32,675 bases of DNA from Polaromonas sp. (lineage in GTDB: Bacteria > Pseudomonadota > Gammaproteobacteria > Burkholderiales > Burkholderiaceae_C). The position numbers and the translations under genes are program-made. The stretch covers positions 1-32,675 of the forward strand of contig JAUXPP010000107.1 of assembly GCA_030683705.1 (NCBI GenBank), written 5' to 3'. Below are positions 1-6,459 of the stretch, in pieces (position 1 is the stretch's first letter; each line of letters begins with the position of its first letter). The notes under the pieces are model-generated. The model was given only the letters and a program-made list of their open reading frames with translations, had not been told where the DNA came from and did not search any database.

Positions 1-68
1 CTCCGACAGATGTGCCCAATCCTGGACACGGCGCTCCCAAACCCCCGCATCACCGCCCAGTCGGCTAA
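1..68 (+). CDS. 3' end of an upstream gene, probably the CBASS cyclase (CD-NTase)
   Basis: A frame open from the window edge ends in TAA at 66-68, two bases before the start of the E2-E1 gene. The 21 visible residues are rich in Pro, Gly and His (from Pro-Thr-Asp-Val to Arg-Pro-Val-Gly) and look disordered. The last residue is glycine. In type II CBASS the protein encoded just before Cap2 is usually the CD-NTase, and Cap2 conjugates its flexible C-terminus through the terminal residue, often Gly. The tail and the tight spacing fit that, but no catalytic part of the protein is in the window, so its identity is inferred from position. A ubiquitin-like protein ending in Gly is the main alternative. 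Confidence 0.5.
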   Translation, partial: PTDVPNPGHGAPKPPHHRPVG

Positions 69-70
69 CA

Positions 71-1831
71 ATGGAGCCTTGGTGGACTCGGTATCCGAGC
101 ACTCTGGAGGCTGAAAAAGCAGCACTGAACGCTTGGGGCAAACCTTGGTCAATACAGCTGGATCAGTTCGAGCTGGGACGTCTAGTGGTGACGATCACCG
201 TCGAATTCTGCGGTGGAGAGCGCGAGCTAGTGGCCTTTTACCCGGACAGCTATCCCTACTTCATGCCGCACGTCCGTCTCCGCGGTATGAAGCTTCCGAG
301 GCACCACAATCCGGGAGGTTATCTATGCTTGCTCGCGCAAGATGGGGACGAATGGCATCCCGGGCAAGACACGCTCGCCAGTTTGCTCGAGCAGCAACTA
401 CCTATTCTTGAGGAAGTCACTCAACCTGGCGCTGCGTCGGAATACGTCACGGCGAATGAAGAGCACGTCGGCGAACCGCTGTCGAACTTTTTGCCGTACC
501 TGGGCCACTCGGCAATCATCGTTCCCGATGAGTTGCCGCCAATAGGCATCTCGTCCGGAACTCTTCTTCTTGATGCTCGTGTGCGAGGGGAAAAGCAGCC
601 GGGCATCATTGCAATACTGCGCAGGATTAGCGACAACGCTGGTGTTCCGCTTGTTGATTACCCCGTTCAGATGCTCGCTTTCAAGCAACGTAGCAGCGGG
701 GTGTGGATCCGGCTGGAGGGCCGTCCTGAACTTGTCGAAGGCACAGATGACGAGATTCGCAAGCGGCTGTATGACCTTGCCTTAGAGACATCACCGGTAC
801 TCCAAAAAAAACTTCACCATGCGAAGGCTTCCGAAGAAATCATCGTCGGTTTCCTTTATGCGGATCAAGTCGAATGGAGGCAAGCTGCTGAGGAATGGGT
901 GTTCCTTTGGCTTCGCGTCAACAAAGCCGCTCGCCATGGACGTACCCCGACTGCGCCGATCGTTGAATACGGTCTGGTACGTGCAGACTGGTCTGGGGAG
1001 GATTCGCTCCTGAAGCGAGCACCCGCGCTTGCACCGTTGCGTTCGAAGTCGGTGCTGTTAGTAGGAACGGGGGCGATTGGCTCTCCGCTGGCTATGCAGC
1101 TCGCTAAAAGCGGTATCCGAGAATTGCGCTTGGTGGATGCAGATCACCTTCAAGCAGGAAACAGTGTGCGGTGGGCTTTCGGCTGGGAGCTCGCGGGTTT
1201 TCCGAAGGCAGAGGTCATTGGTCACCGCATCGCGAGTGATTATCCCCGTACGAAGACCACCGCCAGCACGTTTCGGATCGGTGGTTTTCAGCAGATCAAC
1301 CCATCCAACGGATTGCCGTTTAGCGACTATGACTTCCTTCGAGAGGAGATGCGTCAAGTGGATCTCATCATCGACGCGACCGCGAACTACCGCGTTAACC
1401 ACCTGCTTGCGGACATGTCACGGGTAGAAGGCAAGGCGTATGTTTGGCTCTCGACCACGCCGGGAGCCTCTGGAGGGGTCGTTGGCCGTGTTACTCCGAC
1501 TGCAACTCAAGGATGCTGGCATTGCTTTCAACATGCTATGGCCGCGGGGGAAATCAGGTATCCAGCGGACAACGGGGCCTTGGATGTCCAACCTAGGGGT
1601 TGCACACACCCAACCTTCGTTGCAGCAGGTATAGACAGCGACGAGGTGTCTATCCTCGCGTCCCGTCTGGCGGTGGCTACGTTGCTTGCGCAGGATGGTG
1701 GCGTAGGGCAGGAATCAGATTTCGAATGGGATGTGGCAATAGGTGATTTTTTCTCGGCAGATCGCCGGATCGAAAGCCGTTGGACAACCTACCCGCTGCA
1801 CAAACATCCGGACTGTAGCGCCTGTGCTTGA
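71..1831 (+). CDS. cap2: E2-E1 fusion ubiquitin-transferase-like protein (Cap2-like, CBASS)
   Basis: This 586-residue protein joins a ubiquitin E2-like domain to a ThiF/E1-like adenylyltransferase. The E2 part (about 1-115) carries the candidate catalytic Cys86 after His-His-Asn-Pro-Gly-Gly. After a linker of about 200 residues, the E1 part (about 325-560) has the nucleotide loop GTGAIG (about 331-336), the acidic strand VDADHL and a candidate catalytic Cys511 in PRGCTHP. Two Cys pairs, C482/C485 (CWHC) and C582/C585 at the extreme C-terminus, look like one structural zinc site. Cap2 proteins of type II CBASS have this order and about this length, and ligate the C-terminus of the cyclase to primed targets. 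The gene starts 2 nt after the upstream stop without a clear Shine-Dalgarno, so it is probably translationally coupled. GC is lower than in the core genes to the right. The fold is confident; the CBASS assignment depends on the gene before position 1. Confidence 0.87.
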   Translation: MEPWWTRYPSTLEAEKAALNAWGKPWSIQLDQFELGRLVVTITVEFCGGERELVAFYPDSYPYFMPHVRLRGMKLPRHHNPGGYLCLLAQDGDEWHPGQDTLASLLEQQLPILEEVTQPGAASEYVTANEEHVGEPLSNFLPYLGHSAIIVPDELPPIGISSGTLLLDARVRGEKQPGIIAILRRISDNAGVPLVDYPVQMLAFKQRSSGVWIRLEGRPELVEGTDDEIRKRLYDLALETSPVLQKKLHHAKASEEIIVGFLYADQVEWRQAAEEWVFLWLRVNKAARHGRTPTAPIVEYGLVRADWSGEDSLLKRAPALAPLRSKSVLLVGTGAIGSPLAMQLAKSGIRELRLVDADHLQAGNSVRWAFGWELAGFPKAEVIGHRIASDYPRTKTTASTFRIGGFQQINPSNGLPFSDYDFLREEMRQVDLIIDATANYRVNHLLADMSRVEGKAYVWLSTTPGASGGVVGRVTPTATQGCWHCFQHAMAAGEIRYPADNGALDVQPRGCTHPTFVAAGIDSDEVSILASRLAVATLLAQDGGVGQESDFEWDVAIGDFFSADRRIESRWTTYPLHKHPDCSACA

Positions 1832-2336
1832 GCTTGACCTCTGGCTCGCCGTCGACGCGCTCGCCGCCATTGAGGCAACGGCCGAAGCTAAGTATCCGTT
1901 CGAAACGGGAGGGGTACTTGTCGGCTATCGAAGTGGTGCGAGCCAGATCATCGAGAGTGCTATTGGTCCAGGTCCAAACGCCATTCACGCGCGCTACAGC
2001 TTCCACAGCGACCACGAGTGGCAATGTGACAAACTCGACGAACTCTTCCTGCAATCAAAAGGTCGGCAGGTGTACCTTGGCGAATGGCACACGCATCCCG
2101 GCGGGGACTGCCGGATGAGTATGGTTGATAGGCGAACCTTGGCGAAAATTCGCCGCACAAAGCAAGCAAGTGCCCCCGATGCGTTTATGGTGATCGGAGC
2201 GGGGCGGCCGGGTGCATGGTCGTGGATGGCACATCATTTTGGGTCCCAGCCCATGTTCGGCGGTTTTTCAAAGTTGCACTCAATGAATATGAAGCTGTTC
2301 AGGGAGACAGCGGGACCCGCGTCGGCGCTTACCTAG
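1824..2336 (+). CDS. cap3: JAB/MPN (Mov34-type) metallo-isopeptidase, Cap3-like
   Basis: This is a 170-residue JAMM protease. The zinc and catalytic set is complete: Glu27 (FETGG), His89 and His91 (HTHP), Ser99 and Asp102. In type II CBASS, Cap3 removes the cyclase from Cap2-made conjugates, and single-domain JAB proteins of this size are typical. The open frame reaches back to an ATG at 1743 deep inside the E2-E1 gene. I prefer the GTG at 1824, which overlaps the end of that gene by 8 nt and starts just before the first predicted JAB strand. The overlap implies one coupled operon. No other cargo gene follows on this strand, so this looks like the last gene of the CBASS unit. Confidence 0.85.
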   Translation: MLELDLWLAVDALAAIEATAEAKYPFETGGVLVGYRSGASQIIESAIGPGPNAIHARYSFHSDHEWQCDKLDELFLQSKGRQVYLGEWHTHPGGDCRMSMVDRRTLAKIRRTKQASAPDAFMVIGAGRPGAWSWMAHHFGSQPMFGGFSKLHSMNMKLFRETAGPASALT

Positions 2337-2454
2337 AACGGCGGAGGTTGTTTAGCCGGAACGCTACTACGTCAGCCATCACGTCCGAGGTGAGGAGCTT
2401 GCAAACGCCTTTTCGGTTCGAACACTATGCTTCCACAGTTCGGACAGGTGAAAG

Positions 2455-2754
2455 CTACCGGGCTACCCGGCCGCGGGACGTTCGCCTCTTCGAAAGAATC
2501 CTTTGTGGCATCTGTGCTTCCCCTCCAGGAGCAGGCGTGGCAAATAATTCGGTGACATCCATTTCAAAGCCAGCCGCCAAGGTATGGAGCACTGTCAATG
2601 TCGGATTGGCTAGTCCGGACTCAATCCGACTCAGATATGTACGAAACATGCCGCAGCTGTCAGCAAGCTCTTCCTGGGTTATTTGACGCTCGGAGCGCAA
2701 CTGCCTGATGCGTATACCCAACGCCCTACGGGGATCAATATCTTTAGTTGGCAC
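2455..2754 (-). CDS. XRE-family (Cro/CI-type HTH) transcriptional regulator
   Basis: A 99-residue protein that is essentially one HTH_3 domain. Residues about 13-66 read as the five-helix fold, with the ITQEELADSCGM and YLSRIESG signatures of the recognition helices and the hydrophobic LHTLAAGFEMDVTELF end. The C-terminal 30 residues are basic and unassigned. The start is GTG at 2754, the first plausible start after an upstream in-frame stop; it has no well-spaced Shine-Dalgarno. The gene converges on the E2-E1/JAB pair and diverges from the small locus at 2889. It could control that locus, itself, or the island. CBASS operons often carry an HTH gene upstream of the cyclase, but this one lies downstream in the opposite direction, so a CBASS role is only a guess. 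Confidence 0.85.
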   Translation of the reverse strand: MPTKDIDPRRALGIRIRQLRSERQITQEELADSCGMFRTYLSRIESGLANPTLTVLHTLAAGFEMDVTELFATPAPGGEAQMPQRILSKRRTSRGRVAR

Positions 2755-2768
2755 CCTCGCACTATTGG

Positions 2769-2814
2769 CTATGTATACTTACTCGTACACACACCAATTC
2801 GTACATTCTATGTA
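2769..2814. promoter_or_regulatory. Candidate operator: nested repeats upstream of the XRE gene
   Basis: Two heptamers occur twice each in nested order: CTATGTA at 2769-2775 and 2808-2814, TCGTACA at 2783-2789 and 2799-2805. They sit 15-60 bp before the XRE start, between it and the divergent small locus. On the minus strand TTGGTG, a 16-nt spacer and TACATA form a possible promoter inside the repeats, so repressor binding could block it. Function is inferred from position. Confidence 0.4.
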
Positions 2815-2888
2815 AGCTGAGTCGGCTCTGGAGTGACGGGCGCCCTTTCGAAACGAGCGTGCCAGCAAAGTAAACCTAGGATGAATTC

Positions 2889-3026
2889 ATGAGTGATGCC
2901 CACAAATCCTTCAAGGCAGCCTTCATTACCCTGTATGTTTTCTTTGGGGGTAGAGGCTACGCCACCCTCTCAGAGGCTGAAGGTGCACGCGCGGCCGCGG
3001 CAACCTGTCTAGAGACATCGGAATAA
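2889..3026 (+). CDS. Small hypothetical ORF (45 aa), possibly the 5' part of a broken gene
   Basis: ATG at 2889 follows AGGA with a 7-nt gap, the clearest ribosome-binding site in this part of the island. The frame gives 45 residues with a hydrophobic stretch (AFITLYVFFGG) followed by an Ala-rich acidic segment, and stops at TAA 3024-3026. The 150-residue frame starting at 3042 is in exactly the same reading frame 15 nt further on, so this may be the N-terminus of one roughly 200-residue protein cut by a nonsense codon. I do not recognise the family. Confidence 0.4.
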   Translation: MSDAHKSFKAAFITLYVFFGGRGYATLSEAEGARAAAATCLETSE

Positions 3027-3041
3027 ATCAATCTGACTGGC

Positions 3042-3494
3042 ATGTTCATCACGTACGACGAGCACAAGGTCCGCCTACCCCCGCTATGGGGGAATAGCTC
3101 CACGCATTGGAAGGCCGCTGAACTCGCACTCCAGAGAGTTTGGTTTGTCGTATCTCTCGCCCAAAGTGACGAAAGCAATGACGGATATCCCATTACCCAT
3201 ACCATGTTGATTTTCAATATGGTGGATTTGGAAGCTCTTGCACCAGAAGAGGCTGTGAGCGGTTTTCAGCTAGATTCTGTACTTATTGTGACGCCAGGCT
3301 ATGTCAACGGAACCGGCCAATGGAAGATGGAAACCTTGAAAGCTTTGTGGTCGGCTAAAGAACCACGCGATCCAACTCAAGTAGTGGAAATTTATGAGAC
3401 TGGTGAAGGGGTGCTGTACACGGACTCTATGCGGAACACTCCCGCGCAGCGACTCCGCGACAGAACGCTGTTGCGTTCGTTCCCAGTAGATTAA
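3042..3494 (+). CDS. Hypothetical protein (150 aa)
   Basis: A 150-residue frame with balanced composition and several hydrophobic strands (ALQRVWFVVSLA, THTMLIFNMVDLEAL, FQLDSVLIVTPGYV). That pattern suggests a soluble alpha/beta protein with no signal peptide or membrane segment. I recognise no family or motif. The ATG at 3042 lacks a visible Shine-Dalgarno, while the in-frame ATG at 2889 has a good one, so the true product may have begun there. It lies divergently from the XRE gene and before the end of the recombinase operon, a typical cargo position in an island. Confidence 0.5.
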   Translation: MFITYDEHKVRLPPLWGNSSTHWKAAELALQRVWFVVSLAQSDESNDGYPITHTMLIFNMVDLEALAPEEAVSGFQLDSVLIVTPGYVNGTGQWKMETLKALWSAKEPRDPTQVVEIYETGEGVLYTDSMRNTPAQRLRDRTLLRSFPVD

Positions 3495-3810
3495 TGGCTG
3501 TGAGTTCCTTTTATACCTGTGTTTTGGGCCTTGCAACGCAATAATTTGCCTTGCTCTTCGCGAGAGACTGGGCGGTAGATTTAAAGCGGGCTTAGGTGGC
3601 TACCACGGAGCGCCGGCAGGCCTCAGTGGAGCGATACCGGGCAGCCTGCGTGGTTCGGGCTAAACCAATACGCCTCAAAACCATTGGCTTTCCGGCCTCA
3701 AACTTGTAAATCGCATGGCCACTCTCTCTGGGTCATAGAAGAACGCAAAATGCCCAGCGCGCCAACTAAAAAAGTTACAGATGGTCGAATAGTCCTGGGA
3801 CGCGCGGGCA
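3495..3810. other. Intergenic stretch between cargo and recombinase operon
   Basis: About 315 bp without a convincing gene. The minus strand holds a run of sensible-looking codons without a start, ending in a stop at 3675-3677 and containing a GHFAFFYDPERV string; it runs out of frame from the end of the small recombinase-operon gene and may be a decayed gene end. I found no strong terminator or inverted repeat. Confidence 0.4.
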
Positions 3811-4317
3811 TCAGCGGTTGCCTTTCCGGAAGGGCGTGACCTTGCTGGTCCCACCGGCGCGCATCTGCTCCAGCATGGCGTCGTAGTTGTTGTTCAACTC
3901 GACCAAGGCCTTTTGTGCGTCTTGCAATTGCACGTTTGCATCTTGAAGGTCTAGTTCGGTGGCAATGTGGACATCCTGCAAAGCAAGGTATTTATTGCGC
4001 CAGTCTTCCGAACGCTCAAATACAGTACGCTGCACGTTCTTGCGCCCTACAACTTCGGTTTTCTTGAGCGATTCGACCCAAGCTTTGACGTTCTTGCCCA
4101 GTTCCTTCTGCTTCGGTGAGAACAGGGTGGTTTCGGAGATTTTGGCGCGCCGTGCCACCTCATTCATGCTCACCGCCCCCCCGTTCTGGGGATAGATTCC
4201 GTTGTTGGCAGCCATCTCTTTCTGGATGGTCACCATCGCCTCACGCACCCTGGCTTCTACCGCTGCGGTTCGAGTTTCACCGCGCAGACGTGCGGCCTCT
4301 TTGTGCGTGTCGCTCAT
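3811..4317 (-). CDS. TnpC-like HTH/coiled-coil accessory protein of the recombinase operon
   Basis: This last gene of the four-gene operon encodes 168 residues if started at ATG 4317. Residues about 45-75 look like a helix-turn-helix (SMNEVARRAKISETTLF), and about 100-155 form a heptad-rich, Gln/Asp-rich probable coiled coil before a short basic tail. This matches the small third protein of Tn554-type transposition modules (TnpC, DUF6262-like), which assists the recombinases. I chose 4317 because its ATG overlaps the preceding TGA as ATGA; a start at 4362 would add 15 residues and a 49-nt overlap. GmtX of gamma-mobile-trio islands, as I remember it, is a different sequence with a comparable place. 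Family from memory, not searched. Confidence 0.65.
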   Translation of the reverse strand: MSDTHKEAARLRGETRTAAVEARVREAMVTIQKEMAANNGIYPQNGGAVSMNEVARRAKISETTLFSPKQKELGKNVKAWVESLKKTEVVGRKNVQRTVFERSEDWRNKYLALQDVHIATELDLQDANVQLQDAQKALVELNNNYDAMLEQMRAGGTSKVTPFRKGNR

Positions 4318-6452
4318 GTGGCGAGCTGCAGAATTGACTGTACATCTGGGTTTGCGCGCCACTTTGCGCCGATGTCGTCGTAACGCTTGAGTTCCTGTTC
4401 CAACTGCTTCTTGTCACGCTGCAATGGTAGCCAATCGTTGTTGGCGATGTTCTTCTGCGCATGCTGCACCAGAATAGGGATGACCCGCTCGGTGTCACGC
4501 CTGCCGGTCTTGTCCTCAATGTGGTTGCGGCATTCCACCTGGCAGTTACCGGCCACAATCGCGCCTTTTTTCGAACTGCACAGCCCGACTTCACCTGCAG
4601 TCTTTGTGCAGACGACGTGTGCGCTGATGAGCCTAGCACTCTCCCCATTGTTGGTTAGCAGGACTGAGAGTTCGCGCGCAGTATCGACACCCCATTCCTG
4701 GCCGCTCCGATGCAGTTCTTCCTCATAAGCTCGTACGGTGTCGGCCAGTACGGGCGCACCGCCGCCTCCATGGCCACCATAGGGCCGGCTGTTCGGGACA
4801 CGCAAGGCTGCGCGCATGTCTTCAATTAGGGCCTCCCCACGCATGATCCGCAGCTCACGTGTTATGTCATTCACCTCCTTAGCGAAGGCCCGATCCGCCT
4901 GCATGTAGCCCAGCGTCGTGGTCACGTCATCGTGACCGAGCAGCTGCATTAGCACCTTTTGACTGCCGTCGATAGCTAGACCGGCGAGCCGCGCTAGTGT
5001 CTTGCGCAAGCGGTGCGGATGTAGATTCTTGCCGCCGGGCTTAGGGGACAGGCCGATACGAACAGCTAGCATTCTAAGGCCCTTGTCATAGCTCACGAGT
5101 TTTTCCGTCGCGTCCGCTGAACCACTCGTGCCGAGTGAAGCCCATAGATGTTTGCCATCTCCCAAGAGATCTGCCATCTCCGTCGAATCCTCCATCATTC
5201 GCGCGAGGCGCTCGCAGGCCTCAACGAGTTTGACTTGCTGCGCTAAGACGTCCACCAGGATATTGGGCATCGGCCATTCCCTGTCCTTTCCTGCGAGAGC
5301 GCGCGACGCCTTGTATGTCTTGCCGTTAGCATAGAGCTGACCATCCCGCCCGAAATCTACGCAATCGCGCCGCAGCGTTGCAACCTCGCCAATTCGCGCG
5401 GCCATGACCAGTAGGGCCATCCAGAGGTGCGCGTTCTGCAGCATGGAGGCCAAGGTTTTGACGCTGCTCAGATGTCTAGGAGGCCACTCAAAGGGGTCGT
5501 GTTGGGAAGAGTCATCCAGAAAGTGCTTCCCACTATCGGAGCCATGCTGTAGGCTGAACGGAGGTTTTTCAATTACTCGTCCATTGCGATCACTCCAAAC
5601 GTTAGTATCGAAGTAACGAGTGATGCGTGGGTAGATGTTGTAATGTGTGGGGTTAACGTTCCGAAGCATTGTTGGAACGGTCTCCAACAGGTGAAGCAGG
5701 TTAGGCCCTAAGTCTTTGATCAACCAGAGCACTTTCGGACCCATAGCTGCCATGTAGTCATCCGGGATTGGGGGGTACGGGATGGGTTTGTGCTCGGGCG
5801 GGCGTGGGATCAGTGTGCCACGCAATGGTGTAGCCTTACCCTTGAAATCTTTCGATGCAGGTGCATCCGACCAGAATCCAAGAGCATGCAGTTGCGTCAG
5901 GCGCATCAGTACCAGGCGCGATTCAGTTTTAGCCCACAATGTGCGCAAATCATCCGCAGTTAAGGCGGATGTAAACCCCGTGTTTGAATTGGTAGTACTT
6001 TCCAATCGTCGTGAGATCCCTAGCGCCACCAGTTTGGCGTCGGCCTGATAGAGACGACCAGCGACTGTAGACGCGTTCAGCGGCTTGAATTTCGCACGTA
6101 TACCCGCTCCCGCCCCCATACGCATCAACAGGCCCATTCGAGTGAGCCATAGCACGCCTTCATCCAGAAGCTCGCCAAGGGCGGGCGAGGTCTGAGTCTC
6201 CTTGGGTAGATATACGGTAATCCGTTTGCGAAAATCAACGCGGCGCATGTGACTTTTCATGTGCGGGACCAGTGCCTCGGGGGTCGCCCAGAGCCCGAAT
6301 GTCTCACCGTGTTCCAACATCATCTGACAATGCCGGGCGCTCTCCATATTGAGGCTCTGCAAGCTTTCCAAAGGGAACAGCGCCAGTGCCCTGCCACGGA
6401 TATCGCCTCGTTCAAGGGTGGACGGTAGTGGTAATTTTTCGGATGCGTTCAT
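4314..6452 (-). CDS. Tyrosine recombinase, large (712 aa), third in operon
   Basis: A large site-specific recombinase. The C-terminal catalytic domain (about 325-530) has the full tyrosine-recombinase set: Arg353 (AARIGEV), His480-x-x-Arg483 (HPHRLR), His507 (LLGHDD) and nucleophile Tyr516 (TLGYM). The first 320 residues would contain the core-binding region and an unassigned extension. Downstream of the catalytic domain, C615, C625, C637, C641 and H644 form a likely zinc-binding tail, followed by a basic helix. Tn554 TnpB-type and related multi-recombinase modules also carry Cys-rich tails. It begins 7 nt after the stop of the previous recombinase and overlaps the next gene by 4 nt, so the operon is tightly packed. 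Confidence 0.85.
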   Translation of the reverse strand: MNASEKLPLPSTLERGDIRGRALALFPLESLQSLNMESARHCQMMLEHGETFGLWATPEALVPHMKSHMRRVDFRKRITVYLPKETQTSPALGELLDEGVLWLTRMGLLMRMGAGAGIRAKFKPLNASTVAGRLYQADAKLVALGISRRLESTTNSNTGFTSALTADDLRTLWAKTESRLVLMRLTQLHALGFWSDAPASKDFKGKATPLRGTLIPRPPEHKPIPYPPIPDDYMAAMGPKVLWLIKDLGPNLLHLLETVPTMLRNVNPTHYNIYPRITRYFDTNVWSDRNGRVIEKPPFSLQHGSDSGKHFLDDSSQHDPFEWPPRHLSSVKTLASMLQNAHLWMALLVMAARIGEVATLRRDCVDFGRDGQLYANGKTYKASRALAGKDREWPMPNILVDVLAQQVKLVEACERLARMMEDSTEMADLLGDGKHLWASLGTSGSADATEKLVSYDKGLRMLAVRIGLSPKPGGKNLHPHRLRKTLARLAGLAIDGSQKVLMQLLGHDDVTTTLGYMQADRAFAKEVNDITRELRIMRGEALIEDMRAALRVPNSRPYGGHGGGGAPVLADTVRAYEEELHRSGQEWGVDTARELSVLLTNNGESARLISAHVVCTKTAGEVGLCSSKKGAIVAGNCQVECRNHIEDKTGRRDTERVIPILVQHAQKNIANNDWLPLQRDKKQLEQELKRYDDIGAKWRANPDVQSILQLAT

Positions 6453-6459
6453 TGCAACA

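Noticed and set aside
3675..3830. Minus-strand codon run with GHFAFFYDPERV
   Set aside because: No start codon and out of frame with the recombinase-operon gene it overlaps; kept only as a note in the intergenic entry.
4315..4362. Longer start (4362) for the TnpC-like protein
   Set aside because: It gives a 49-nt overlap and no ribosome site; ATG 4317 forms the ATGA junction also seen upstream in the operon.
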